From contig CM037838.1 in assembly GCA_021234535.1 (NCBI GenBank), positions 7,317,506 to 7,381,505 of the forward strand: DNA of 64,000 bases, written 5' to 3'. The translations under genes were made by a program, and so were the position numbers. The stretch comes from Stichopus chloronotus (lineage: Eukaryota > Echinodermata > Holothuroidea > Aspidochirotida > Stichopodidae). Shown piece after piece: positions 35,001 through 50,000 of the stretch. Each line of letters starts with the position of its first letter. The first letter of the stretch is position 1. The notes under the pieces are model-generated. The model saw only the letters and a program-made list of their open reading frames with translations. It ran no database searches and was not told the origin of the DNA.

Positions 35001-38000
35001 TTAATCAATCTTTTGTTTTATTTTCTCACTGTCTAACTCTTAACTGTATCCTGATATTAAATAATTTGATATTTCTACTGGAATAAAGCAATTGAAAACT
35101 GGAGTTGAAACTCCAGCAACAATCACTTCTTAGCATATCTTGATTTCACCAAACTCACATCATCACTATACCATATATTTCTTACAATTGTGCGCATAAC
35201 AGAACACTTATTAATGTAAAAAAGACACTGACGACCTTTGCAGAGGCGAGACACTATATGTTTCGGCAGATGTTGCAACAGTTCTGTAGAAAAATTCACT
35301 TTCTTTTCTCATGTCAAAGTCAGTCACTCCTGAGCGTTACCCCACTTCATCAAAAGTGAGGAATGCAATGGCTGGCATGAGCGAAAGCAAACATTCTGAT
35401 GAAAAGGACACCATATCCCCCAGAAAAATAACATGGTATTGCTAAATTGACCTCCAGAGAGATGATGGTGCAGAAAACAGTATCATAGAGGTAATTACTT
35501 ACTGTCTCACATCTTGAAGTAAAAGCACCATGCACTCAATGGCAAAAAAAATCTTATGGGGACGTGTTTCAATCACAGCATATTAGTTTGGTACATGGTT
35601 GATCAGAAACAGGGAACAATGTATCCAGTTTCACATCCCAATTTGCAGTACATACGGGCCAAATTGCCTCAGCAATGATGAAGTGTGGAAATGTTTGGAA
35701 AGTATAACCTGCATTTTCACTGGTAAATTCCCAAAGATCTCAAAAATCTCCAGACTGCTGCACAAATTTTAAGCACTTAAGTAGCGCCTCTGAGAAAGAG
35801 ACTACGTTGAGCTTTCAGAATGAGTGACACATCACTGGAATGTTGAATTTACCTTCTGATGTTGAATGAGCGAGCAGCACATCTGCATTGTCAGGTCTTG
35901 TAGCCTTCCGCTTCAGTTGGGAAACCGTGGGTGGCTGTCCAGAGCAGTCTGCCAAGTCAGGTACTCCAACACCAGCTTTCAGGCCACGACATGCCTGAAA
36001 TATAAACACCTTTGGCTTGTCTGAAGGCACAAAAAAACGACAATAGATGTCATCCGTTTATTAAGGTTCAATGGAGAAGAAAAGTCTGGACTTTTGATAC
36101 TTTCTTGTAAACTCTGTGTATGACAGTGTTATCTTTCTATGTATCTGTTATTGTAATGTTGTTTGGGGTAGTTCTCACCCTATCAGGACTCAACCCCCTT
36201 TTTTATACTTCAAAAGACAGCAGTTTGATATTTGCATTGAGGACTACAGTACCTCTAAAATACAGCACCTCTATTTGTGGACCTATTTATTCATAAACTA
36301 TTTATTCATAGTATACTCAATATTTATCACGTTAAATCGATATAAATCTCCTTGGCATTTTCATGTTAGAATGGTCACATGGGACGATGGTAATGCTCCA
36401 ATAATTTTCGGAAACTTTTTTAATTATACTAGACATAATCATGCACATCCCATTTGTTCTTCTTATCCTTCTTTCATCCAAAATTTATACCCAAGTCCTC
36501 ACACTTCAGTATTCGTTTCATTGATGTAACACTCAAAAATATTTTCCTCTTGAAATCAAGGAATGCCACTCATTGCCCACTTTAAAAAATAACCCAAAAC
36601 AACATCTCACAGCAAACTATCATTGAAGGAGATTGGAATAAAGTTGGGTGAAAACTGGAACTTTGCTGACTATGGCGAACATTCCCCCTAGCACCTCACT
36701 TTGTTATCAAACTTGTGAAAGTCTTGTCCAAGACAATACTTTCTACTCAAAAATGCACAGTATTTTTACATCATATTGAAGGAGAAACCAATATTTTGAT
36801 TTCACCAAATCTTACACTGGAAGTCACTCTTGACAAGGGGAGATTTTGATAACCTACATGTTCACAAAACATGATTTATAATACAGTAAGTGTGCAATCA
36901 GTCCAAGCTTTCATTCTTGATATAATGTATCAAAAAGACTTTCACATTTTGACATCTGGGAACCCGACATGACCTTCTCCAAAAACAATAGGGTCTTGTA
37001 CTCAATGTGACCCATTAACATATTACATATGAGATAAGTGTATGCATTCAATACAGGGTTTTTGTTTTTGCTTCCAAGGAAATGTCACATTTTAAACTCT
37101 GCTGACCTCAGTTAACCTTTGACCTCCCTCAAAAAGAAAGAGGATCTTGCACTCAATATAACTGACTTGTACACTGTACAACAAAAGAGATCAATTCAAA
37201 CATATATGAGATTTGAGTTTGCAAAACTTCAAATTTTTACCTCTTCTGACCTCAGATGACATTTGACCTCAAATGTTCAAGAGACAATAAAGTTTTTGTT
37301 GACAATATGGTACATATACATATCAAGTATGACATCAGCCCAAGCCTCCATTCTTGGGATATCATGTTCACAATAAAGGCATCACAGCCACTTGCATGTA
37401 AGCACGCACCCATAGACATACATACACACAAGCATCACAATGATTACAAAGTTATGATTTTCAATAAAGCCAAAAGCTGTAAAGGAATGCATCTCATCCA
37501 AAACTTACTAATGAGTGCAGGAGCGTTGGTACCACTAAAGTATTCTTGTATTTCCTCTACGGTCACCTTTTCTGCATCAGGCAATATGATCCACTCCTGG
37601 AGAAGATAAAAGTCAAATGACTAAAGTCACAGGAAAATGCTGATTGCAGAACAGCACAACGAACCTATTAGATTTTAATATTCAGTCAGTGTCCTGTTCT
37701 TAGCCAATAATTTGAAGGAGGTGGCAAGTACATCATGAAAAGTGGAATGCAGGTCAAAAGTCCACAGCAAAAATGAAAAGCTAAAATAACAATAGGAATC
37801 TTGGGCATTAAGAATAGCAACATTGGCTATTACACATACATACAATAACTATTAATCAGTGCCAGCTGCATTAAAATGCTGAAAACTTCACTATGAAATA
37901 CACAATGGCGTAGCAGGATGTCTTGTAAGACGCCATTCTTCTAGATAGACGACTAAACACATAAGCTGATTGATGACTCTAATAGCAGATGCACCACATC

Positions 38001-41000
38001 AATTTCACAGGAAACACTGCCTGCCTACATATATTTTGAATTACAGCTTTAACACTTCTTCACAACTTTTCAAATTTAAAATTTGATTGGTAGTACAAAA
38101 ATATGACTTTTTGAGGCATTCAGAGCTTTGGTTGTTCCTATTCTTAAGTAAAAGTTGTGATTGCCAATAATTTGCAACATTGTAACTATGTACATACAAT
38201 GAAATTGCAGTACATGAGCTATCGACAATGTAGTGGTTGGCAATTGCTCTCCATTCACTACTTACAATCAAACTAGGATTAAGGTTAGCATCTGTCCTGT
38301 TTTTGAAAGGAAAAATGGGCGTCCTGGCTGACAAATCGCTACTCGTTTCTTGCAAGCAAGATGCCTGAGGCTGATGTATTTTGTATGCATGTTTTCTTTA
38401 GGTACACATGCACTGAACCTTATATGCTTTAATTGTGTTATTTGCTTCAATACAATTTACGCATCACCAACATGGCTTACAATAGGCGAAAACTTTTGTT
38501 CAGGGATGTTCAAGGACTTAAGCAAAGATGAAACCTCTTCAGATCTCACCTTCAGCTTACAGAAATATGGTAATCCTAACTGGAATCGAACAAAAAGTTG
38601 CATCAAAACTTGATGAAGGCAAGTTGAGGCTGCATTTGGATGTTCTTTTCATCAGCAATATTGGTAACATAACTCTAATACATCATGCAGATAAACAGAG
38701 GTACAATTGCTCGATATCAGCGGACTGAAACAGCACAGCACAGCCCACAATTTGGTGCTGTCTTTGACATTCAAGCGATGGGATTTCTCCTTGATATAAC
38801 AGGTCCATTGTCAATTTAAATTTGAATCCTTGGGGATCAGGAAGTCTAACCACTGATCAAGGGTCCTACACCATGTTGACCGCAGAATGGACACCAACAA
38901 AATTCACCTCCTCTTTTTCGATAAGTCTACAGTGGGTACCAAGGCAAACATGCTCCAAGGAATGCAATATAACTGCCTCTTCTGATGGACAGGAGCCCTT
39001 TCCCCCAGTCTTTGGCCATTTTTCCAAAGGCTCTGAAGGGTAGAGTACCCTTGATTCTCTCACTGAACTATCACCATGTCACAAAATTGAACATATTCAA
39101 TGCCAAACCACACAAAAAGGATAAAAATTTCAACATTTTGCTTGATTAAACTAAACAGTATTCCTGCATGATTTTAATTATAAGAATTTTTTTTAAAAAG
39201 GTGGCTGAAAAGGCTGCAAAACTGACTTTGCATTTAAGAAATTTCCTGCTTATCCCTTTTCACATTGTGACCTCTGCTGACCTCCATAAACCTTGACCTA
39301 CACAAAAATGAAAAGGACCTTGCACTCAGTATGACTGACAGACATAGTAAATATCAGCTGGCATTCTTGAGACATTGTTTACAAGGTTTTCAAATTTTGA
39401 TCTTGCTGCCTTAAGATGACCTTTGGGCCTTCAAAAGGAGGTTGATGTGCTCGATGTGGTTTATGGATGTAGCCTACATGAATGCACTCTAAGCTTGCAT
39501 TGCTGTGAGATTGTGTTTACAAGTTTTCATGACTTAACCCCCACTGACTTCAAATAACTTTCAGCGAACGTAATTAGGCTCTTGTGCACAACACATGCTA
39601 TGTTACAGTGAAGTCCGTGGGGGTTGCAGTGATGAAGCACTAAAATTTAGGGAACGCACTATCGTTGTTTTATACTTTAGTCACTGTATTTGGCAAAATT
39701 TCCCACAAAATTGTTACATTCCCGACAATTAACACGAGCTTCCTGGATTGCCAAGTTTTTCCTGCTGTAATGGTGTTGAATTGTGAACATGTAATGCAGT
39801 CAGAGTGTTGAAAAAAACAAATGAATCATATTCATTGTCTCATACATTTTACTTCTTTTCTCAGCTGTTAGAAAAATAGCACTCGATAATGACAAAAGAG
39901 TCTCAGAGATCACACGCACAGAGTATTTTTTTATTTCTTTGTAATTTGTCATACATACAAAATAGCCTCTGTGGGGAGTTTTTATTTCCTACTCAGGCAG
40001 AATGTCATCCCTCAGTCCTGTGTCCCAAATAACAAACTGTCAAAACCATCTTGAAGAACTATGTGTCCAACTTTCCACGTATCCTTAAACTAATAAGTCT
40101 ACCATATGATAACCACACACGACCACCACATGGTTGCTTTTGAGGTTTATACATTGTGTTCTCAGTTGATCCTGTATTATCTTCCTCCCAAACCAAAAAC
40201 GGTAAGAATCTTGCACTAAACGAAATGAAGTGACCTTTCAAATATCAACCTTACCGTGAAAGCAAATCTCAAGATGTCTGAGGCTACCATGTTTTTAATG
40301 TGTTAATACTGCTCATCCCAAAATGACCTTTGACCTGAACTAAAACTATGAGAAAAACATGGAATAATGTGTTCTTACTTCACTATGCCAATATAACACA
40401 ACTACATGTTCCAGTGCAGGAGATGTTTTAAAGGCGTTTGCATTTTGCCCTCTGTTAACCCTTTCAAATCATTCACTGTGACAAAAAGCACTTAGGGAAC
40501 TTGAACTTACTGTGATGAAGCCATATACCAACTATATGTTGTGCGGCTACCTAAAAATATTGAGGTTTCAGGTGCAGTTTATACAAATTGACAGATGCTG
40601 ACCATAAAAAAATGACCTTTGACCTTCTCTAAAATATCACGAAATTGTTATGAAGTATTACATTTATCTCCCACATACATGGAAACTTTCTTGATATTTG
40701 GGTTCTGGAGACATACGACTTTATAAGGTTTTCACATCTTGAACTATCCTGACCCCACATAACCTTTTGACCTTCACCAAAAACAACAAGGATCTTGTAC
40801 TCAACATTGCTGATGCCACATGTAAAACATGAGTTCTGCTTTTTAGCGCCTAGTTTCATGATACTGAGGATACAAGCAAAGATGTCAGACACACAAACAC
40901 ACATACACATGACAAACCTGACAGTAAAGGCTAACTGCTTGCCTTCTACAAGTAACCAAACATGGCATCAAGCAAACCTGAAACACATACAAATAGCATC

Positions 41001-44000
41001 ATACAAAACCAGAGAGGTATAAGATCATATTATTTTACAAACTATAGCTTTCTATTGCATATGGTACCTTCCCTCAACTGTCTTAGAACCAGTTGAGGAT
41101 GTTGCTTCCCACCATCCAAAAATATAGTTTGGGGTGATGAGTGACAGCCTTTAACTGACTCAAACAGACTACAGTAAAACTTAATTTCCAGCATACAAGG
41201 CTCTCCACTTTGTAACAGGTTACCTGTCCCATGATCTGGGCACCATGACTTGAGAGGATAAACATCAAGAAGCTGTAGTCCGATCTGTTGATCTCAGCAC
41301 GAACATCTGCCAAAATAGCCCAAAAATCGTTCTTTATGACTTCTTTCTCAATTTTTCGGTCATGCTGAGATAGGACGTCATTGAGGAGCTTACCAATGGA
41401 GACATCATCTATTTCTGCACCTGTAAATAAAACCCAAAAAGTTGTCTTTATCAGTTCCACATGCTAAGTTTAAAACAATACAGGGTAGCTTACAATATTT
41501 AAAACTATTCAGAAGAAGCAACCACAACATTCTTCTCCTCAAAGACACCATTCCCCCAAAAAAATGTATGCCAACAGAACTTCAGACAGCATACAGCGCT
41601 TATGAAGTCAACCCACTTTGCCATCAATTTCATGATAACACTGCCCAAAATAAGCGATTGCAAATGTCATACTGTACATCAAAAGACCTTTATGTCCGCT
41701 ATGTTGGCAGAGGTCCTGGAAAACACTCCTCACTGACAACAATTCGCCTTTTTGTTTTTTTGTTATCTGTGACCATCTGTGATTGCAAATGTCATACTGT
41801 ACATCAACAGACCTTTATGTCCGCTATGTTGGCAGAGGTCCTGGAAAATACTCCTCACTGACGACAATTCGCCTGTTTGTTTTTTGTTATCTGTGACCAT
41901 CCTTTTAGTGCTGATTGAGGACTTTAGAAAAGTTACACAGTGCCTCTCTTTTTCTGCTTCAAAAAGGAGCAACTTCAGCTTAAGATTTTATTCTGTTTTT
42001 CCCCGAAACCCAATAAAATCTGTAGCCTGTTTGAAGATCGATCCACAGGTTGATAATTTAGAATCTTATCACAGTCTTTTTAGGGGGAAAATGCTACCAT
42101 TGCTCCTATTCAGGACTTTCATTTTCTTTTCTCTCTTTTTTTTTTTCGGCAGTGCCCTTTGGAATCTTTTTTTTTACCCCTGTGATATTAAACAGAAGCA
42201 CAAACAAATTACTCTTCTAAGAGGATTCAAGTATAGGTAATACGACCTGTTAATATCATATGCAGGGCAGTAAGTAGCTAGGGTCACATCTTCAAGGGGG
42301 TGTGAAGGTAACAACTATGTGGTGACCCTGCCCGATGGTTTCAGATACTAGGAATGCCTCTGTCAATAGGGGGTGAAGCATGTAAGGGGTGTAGTCTTCA
42401 CAAAAAGGGCATTATCAGGCAAAGCAATCAAATTACCAGCAAAAGAAACAAACGAGGAAGCTTTGAGAAGTAGGGAGAGTAAGTAACAGCCGGACTATCC
42501 AAGTGAAGCCCCACCATTGGTTGGCGTGAAGCATACAAAAAAATTTTGGCTTTTCAAAACCCCCAGATGGCAGGAAATGGCACTTCCCTGCATGTATGTA
42601 AGCTGACTGTACACAGCTTTGACATACATTTCTTCAACTCATCTGAAAAGGAAAATTAATCTATTACAAGAGGCAGTACATATCATGTTGTTTGAGGTGG
42701 TACAAGAACTGTAATGAGTTATGCATTGTTTTTCTTGTTTTTTCTTTGAATATTTGACAAATACTTTTTGGTTGAACACATTGGCACATTGGCGGCTAGG
42801 ACTTTTTTGGGGGGTGGATTGGTTTCCCAAATTATGTTTGTGACAAACTAAAGGGGTCTCTATCTAAGCACAAAGCCACCATTGGTTGGCACGAAGCGCA
42901 CAAGAAAATTTTGGCTTTTCAAAACCCCCAAAACGGCACTTCCTTGTGTGCTTGAATTACATGCACCCAGCCTTGAAATATGGATATCATTACTGCAATT
43001 AATCAATTTGTGCGAAAGGAAAAATCAATTTATTAAACGTGGCATTACAAACCAGTATTTTTTGAGGTGATACAAGAATCTTACCAAGCTACACATCCTC
43101 TTTCATTTTTTTTTAATTCTCAACAAATACTTTTTGATTGACACATTGGTGCACCAGTGCCTAGAGATTGGGATGAGGCAGACATAGGGTGAACTGATTG
43201 TGTTGCAGGATCACTATCTGAGCAGAGCGCCACCACCACTGGTTGGCGGGGAGTGTACAAGAAAATTTTGGTTTTTCAAAAGCTCCAGATGACAGGAAAC
43301 GGCACTTCCCAAGTTGTTGTCATGGAGAAAGCAATATTTGCCATTCTGTATGTTTGTTAAGCACAACTTAAGGCAATGTCATTGTTACAAAAATAGTCTG
43401 GATCCAGAAGTCTTTTTTTCTGTCATATATATGTTCATCTAATATTACAGTGGAACTCTGTAAGATCCTCTGTGCCTAAAATATAATCTACGGAGGTTCA
43501 ATAACAGGTGCACCATGAAAAACGACATTTTGCGGGGGGCCATTAGACGGACTGCCAAGAGTCAAGCCTGGGTACAGAGCACAAACCGCTCACACTCGAG
43601 TCACAGGGTTCACATACATAGTTCATGTGTTGTGGAATAACAAAACAGTTGGGATGAGGGCTGGATGGCTGAGGGCCTACAGGACTACCTATTTGGCATG
43701 AAGTTAACAAGAAAAATTTTGGAATTTAGTAATGCCCCAAAAAAAGGCACTTTCTGGGTAATCCAGCCTGGAAAAATGATCTCATGTCTGCAATTTGTCA
43801 ATCTATGAAGAATCGTAATACATATCAAATAAACTGAGATGATGCAAGAACCATAATGCATTATGCATACTTATACATTCACTTGGCATGCTGCTGAACA
43901 TTCCTAAAGTTATCTTCTTCACTTTTTGTCACCAGCGACTGTGTGCCCCCCTCCCCCAAGGTTCTCAGACCACAGTCTGTGGACTAGTCAGAAAATATGC

Positions 44001-47000
44001 TTGATGATGTACAGTTGCATCTAGTCATGAAAATATCCAAACAAGAACAGTGCAACTTACAATTCCCAGATTGCATTTCAGCAGTGTTCAGTCATGAATA
44101 TTTTCCCTACACTAAACTGCTTAAGGATACCTGGATTTTGTTGGTTTTGCTGAAGGAAAGTGCTCAATTTGTGATGCAGATAATAAAAAGCACATGAACA
44201 TTTGCTATACACATGGAAGAAACATGATGCAGCTAAAATAAAACACCTCAAATCGTTTTCACAAAAATCAGAATGTACTGGATGGGATGCCCACTTTTCC
44301 TATCAGAGTTGGGACAGTCTTGATCAACTTTGGGATGGATGGATGGCAAACCTACCAATGGTTCAGTTGCTTCTTGCCTTGAAAGTAGTAAATGCTCCTT
44401 GTAATGACATTAACTCTGTTCAATTCAAATCCCTCAATTTACCCTTTTGTACCTTAAATGTCCATGACAACAGTACTAGTCATCTGTCCTCCAAGAGCGA
44501 TCCTTGGACTTAAGTTTGACAGCAGTAACTATGACCATTTATGTTTACAAAGGTGTAAAACTAACTCTAATCTATATGTCCACCTCTTGACACTTACTGT
44601 TTGGTACTGGCGGTCCGGCGGACTACTGCTATGGAGCTGGAGAGGAACTGATGCCTGGCAGAGGCTGTGACCTATGTGACATGCAGAGCCACCCTACATC
44701 CCGCAAACAGATAAAACTTTTCGTTTTTTGTGCCCACATTAGGCCTACGTTATAGTAATCATCTATCTTAAGAGTCATCTGGCCATTTGACACGTCCTTG
44801 TTCAAAGACCATATATCACTGTGACGTGTATTGAGACAACTGCATTGCTTCAATTAAACCTGTATTGCTATGTCCCTATGCTATGCTATGCATACTCTAG
44901 TTGCAAGGCTTATCACTTTTCTGGAGGTCGGTAGTAAAATTGTACATTTTTCTGATATGGTCTTGGGTCCGACGTAATTTTATTACGACGTATATTTTAT
45001 TGTTTCGACATAAAGACACATACTGTTGAAGTATAGTCGTAAATATTTGGTATATAGACGTATATTTTTGGTACAACAACATAACAGATATCATCATCGG
45101 AACTTGTGGCCCTTTTGGCATTCCCTACTGTACTGCCACTGTAGAAGTGCATAGTACCTACATCACACATACATTTAAATCAACACTTCTTCTTTATTTG
45201 GCTTGCAACAGAGAATCGAGAAACTTATTCAAACCAATTTTAGGCTCAGTTGCTGTACTGTTTCCTCCTTAGAATGATTCACAGCAGGAATACTTCTGAA
45301 GTGGTACACAGTTTTGGACAAGCATTTCACCAAACCATACCTCTGGAACAAGTTTCTACATTGCATTTGATTACATACTTTAATTAAAAAAAAACAAATT
45401 GACTCAATTATTTAAGTCTGCCAGAGTACGTTAACTTTGAATTACAAGAACTGTAGTTTGCACCATTCAAGTGATACTTTGCTTTGATGATATAATTTAC
45501 AAAGACATGTGAAACAAAACACATAATTGCATCCGCCCCTCACAGCCAACTAAAGACACATTTATACTTACCTTCCCTGCGGTCATAACTCTCTCCGTCC
45601 ACTCTTTGTGGTGTATTAAAGTAATTGTTGATGAAAAGGATGAAACCTCTGCCTTTTGGGTAAAAGCCTGGTCTCTGGTATTGGCTTGGGTCAGGGTTTG
45701 TATTGAAGGTTTGAGGATATCCTCAAAAGAGAAAAAGAGAAATGAATATGTTCCTTCCTGTGAAATAGACCACCAGTGATGATGACAGTGCATAGCTCCC
45801 CACCCTTCAAAATACGGAACATGAGTGTAAGTGGACCATTGCTTCTCTGACATACTGTACATACCCTATCAGCCGTGTGGTTCATCCATTTGACATACTC
45901 CTGTTACATGATCCTTCAATGTTTGACTACAGTCACAAGCACGCTGTACCCACTAAGGGTGCATTGAGAGGTTGCTACTATGGGTAAGGTCTGCCCTACA
46001 GGATTCTAATTTTAGGACAATAGCTATGTAAGGCCAATTAATTGAATTAGCATTCAAAATTACCTGGTAGCTTAGGCCTATACATGTTAATGGCTGCCTG
46101 TACTATACCACTACTAATACTGGCAGTCCTTGTCCAGAGGCCAGGTCCATCTACAAGAATCATCCCACACAAACATAAAAAGGACCGACATATAACAAGT
46201 CTCAATGACAAGAATCCAAGGTCAAAGCTATTGTGTAACGATTGCAAAGTAAGTTACCTCCAGTATTTGGATGAGTCCCAGGATATCCTTGATTCATAGT
46301 CCATGGTTGTGTTGGATTGCTCTGTAACTGACCGGATCCATTACTGTTGTAGGGCGTGAAAGGCATGGCATCACCTGCAACAAGTTTTCTTAATATTAAT
46401 CCAATGTCATCAGTAACTGCAAATTTGGCAGTGAAAAACATGTACCCCAAGGTAACATGTGGCTTTGGGTTTTCTTTGGGTTTTTCTAAATTTCATTTTG
46501 AGTTCAACTCATCCATGACACTACAAAACTACCAACCACAGCAATCTTATTCTAAAATCACTTCAGCTCCAGAGTCACAAAAATGTCTCTGAATTATAAA
46601 TAGGATATAAAAAGTGCTGATAAAATTCTGACTTTTGCACTCCATAATTCGTTTTTATGAGAATTGGAACTCGGGCTACAAGATTTAAAAAATGATAGCA
46701 TTGGCAGACAGGCATACAGTGACCACCACACATCAAATTAAGTCATTTGCAGTTCACTTCTGAAAAACAAAGCGACCATACACCACTACTGCAGGAGAAG
46801 TCGCAGATTTCACTTGCACAGGGATGCTGTGAAAGACTTGTCTTCATGAGAAGAAGCAACTTTGGTGAACAGGTTATTATGAACTGATTATGAACTGACT
46901 GTACAGTATTAGTTTAAGTTACCTACACACAACATTTTTTAACTTTCTTCTGCCAAAACTAATAAACAATTTTAATTTCAAAGAAGACAATCTAGGCCCT

Positions 47001-50000
47001 GATTTCCAATACACAATCTTATAACCTAGTGATACAACCTATATGGGCAGCACAAAAATACAAGGTGTCACTAGAGGAAGTAAGGGTGACAGGGGGACAG
47101 AGCTTCATCTTGTTTCCAGTGTTTTGCAAATAGATTTCAAATTTTTAAGCATTTTACTTTCTAGTGTAGTAGTTCCATCTTTTTCCCTCCCTTGCTCCTC
47201 TGGCAGCCTATCTAGCGACTCTCCACTTTCCCGTTTGATCAAACATTCCTGTCTTTCCTCTGCACTGTCTTCATCTCCCTGATTGAATTTAAGCTCTATA
47301 GTGTACAGCCTGATGTTCCTAGCCAAGACTCTAATGTTTTCATGAAAACACTACCACCTGCCCATCCATCCAACACAAGCACCCACCTCTTAGACCAGTG
47401 CTACATATATATAAAACTGCAATATTTCAAAGTGTCCATACTATATTGCTGTACTCCTGCACTTCTGCCATCTGGTTGGGAAAATCCATGGCCCATTGGT
47501 GTGCCTGGTCCGGTGGTTGTATTATACTGGAACATTGTTTCTGGCAAAGGAGGTCTGTGCTGATACTCTGGGTAATTCATTGCCGCAGAATACGTGGCAC
47601 CTGGAGGAGGCAGACCCTCCACCTTTATCCCAGCTAAAAAAAAATGCAAACATTGAAAAGTGACTAACCAGTCTTGAAATTTTAGCAAATAGTCAAATCT
47701 AGTCATCCTGCCACAAATTATGTCATGATATACCATGTTTTGTTTCTAGTTTACTGTAGGCATATTATGAACACACTTGCATTGTGCAGCAACTTTAGGA
47801 AATCATTGCCACATTAAATGACATTGTTTTGAGATACTGTACTTTAAAGGGAAATACGGCATTTGTTTCACACAAAGAAATTTTATTTTTTAGAACCAAC
47901 ATTTGTGGAAACAGAATGGTAGACTATTCAAAATAAGGAATGTCTGTGGTCAAGTTTCTCAGCGACAGAAATTCAAATTATTTGTTGCTCAAGAATAATT
48001 TGGTCACCAAAATTTCAATAATCCAAAGGACGCATCTTACTTTACTCATCACATGATTAATGTTTGGAGGAGATGAAGAGCTTGTTCTTTATCGATAAGA
48101 ATTAACGGTTCAACAATTACTGAGGCTACTTTCTTTGTACGCTGTGCTAACACCCTATTTCCCTCTAAGTAAAATCTTAATTTTATTCAAGCACTAACCA
48201 AAGGTGGTTGTGTAAAGGATAACCTTATAACAAGATTTGGTTGTCATTATCTAACCGTGGAATGACGATTACTAGATCACATTACGTAAACCCATCATTC
48301 TGTCTTACACGCTTCCACTTTAATTCCCCATCTGCCCTTCACTAATTAATGTGTCAGCAAACCTACTGTACATGACAGTGTTCCACCTTACCATTGTACT
48401 GGTGCACTAGCCTACCACTATGAGAAAGAAGAGAATTGATTACCTCCATAACAATGTAGTGGTCAACTAAATGACTCACAACTCACCACAAAGACTTAGA
48501 TCTCATGCAGAAGAAAAAATGAACAAATGTAAATCCTTGACCACAAGGCAGAAAGTTTGCTTCCAAAATTACCTTACGTCATTATGCCAGATGTGCTCAC
48601 AGACTTTAAAACCTCAAAAATGAGGCCAGGCGAGCGACCAGGCTTTGTGATAAAACCCATAGGACTCATTTCAAACCTAGAGATTTTGAAGTTCAAAAGT
48701 TCTCATAAAACTAGTGGTTTTTAGCTTGGAAGTTTGATATAATTCTGCTAAATATATATCTGACTTTTCTGTCAATGTTTCCATCTTCAGTTCAGACTTA
48801 AAACAGCACTTGGTGGAAAGCATGATCTTGGTCTACAGTAGACTAAATAAGAAATCATCTCATATTGCATCAACGTGTTTTTAACTGTAAGATCTGGAAT
48901 TTTCACCATGAGAAAGGGCTTGCAATTGTGAGACTTACGGTGAGACCATGAGAGTTGGCAAGTCTGTGCGCACCACATCATACATTTTAAAAAAATGGGA
49001 GTAACTTAATAGTTCTTTGAAAAAATTTCTTGCACCCAAACAACATCCTGTAATAATTTGTAATATGATATACTGTAGTGTACAGCGATACATGAACACT
49101 ACATGCAGTGTTTCCCCACGTTATTTTCAAAGAGAAGTTGCTGGCCATACACAAAGGGATGCACTTTCACCAGAGAGAAGTTTGAGGGGAGGAGTTTAAA
49201 TTAAGGGGGAGGGGTCAAACTCACCTACAAAAATTTTTGATTATTGAGATGCTAAATGATGCAAAATTGTGTACACTTAGAGACACTTTTTTACTTAAGT
49301 TGAAAAAGCAGTACCGTAGGGATGCTGCCAGGGTCTAGTGATGGGGGGAGCATTTTGTCATACATTTATGATGCAGACATATCAAGTACATGTCAAGGAT
49401 TTTCAGTGGGGGGTCTGGCCTATGGGACAGGAGTTCTCTTGCTGTGCAGGTGCAGAGTGTAAAAGAAAATGTGGGTTTCACACCCCTCCCCTTACCCCTG
49501 ATGGCTGAAAATGGCACTTTCCGGATGTGCTATGCTGCAGGTATCCCGCCTTGAAATTCTCAATTAATGAGGAAAACATCAATCTATAAAAAATGGTCAT
49601 ATTTTGGATTGATTTTGATCTAGAATATTTCTACCTATTTCATCAAGTGTTTGTTCATTAAACTTCCGAGTCTTAAGACTAACAAGGACAACTTAAGTCT
49701 TGGTCAACGCAGGGGCAAGCTTTGGACCCAAAAGTCTCCAAGATCACTGGTATTGGCATTTCAAAGCTGACTTTTCTGTTTATTTTATGTCTCAACCCAA
49801 CCCCTTCCAAATAAAAGAAGCTGACTACTTTTTCAAGTAAACTTATTTTTCAGGTCAAAATGTGATTGGAGGGCATGCCCCTCGATGGAGGCGCCACTGA
49901 GTTTACTGTATGCCTACTGTCAACATTCTTTTTGCCAAGTGAAGGTTTTGTAGGGAGCGACTCTCTTTTAGAGGTCAATAGTTCAAGGGATGGTAATTTT

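Larger units (their letters stand above)
41421..45571 (-). other. Caspase intron 4
   Basis: Contains the 125-bp duplication at 41656-41905 and a repeat family at 42510-43940, each listed separately. Also a palindromic CGACGTATA-rich patch near 44980-45080. No gene seen. Confidence 0.6.

Noticed and set aside
36116..36529. 137-codon plus-strand ORF in caspase intron 6
   Set aside because: Hydrophobic and aromatic-rich from AT-rich DNA, with no domain or splice signals; length is within chance for this much AT-rich sequence.
41442..42240. Two plus-strand ORFs of 139 and 153 codons
   Set aside because: They run through the 125-bp duplication and T-rich sequence and show no recognisable domain.
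45497..45885. 121- and 64-codon minus-strand ORFs around caspase exon 4
   Set aside because: They are in the wrong frames; the true frame gives RGFILFINNYF and joins the neighbouring exons in phase.
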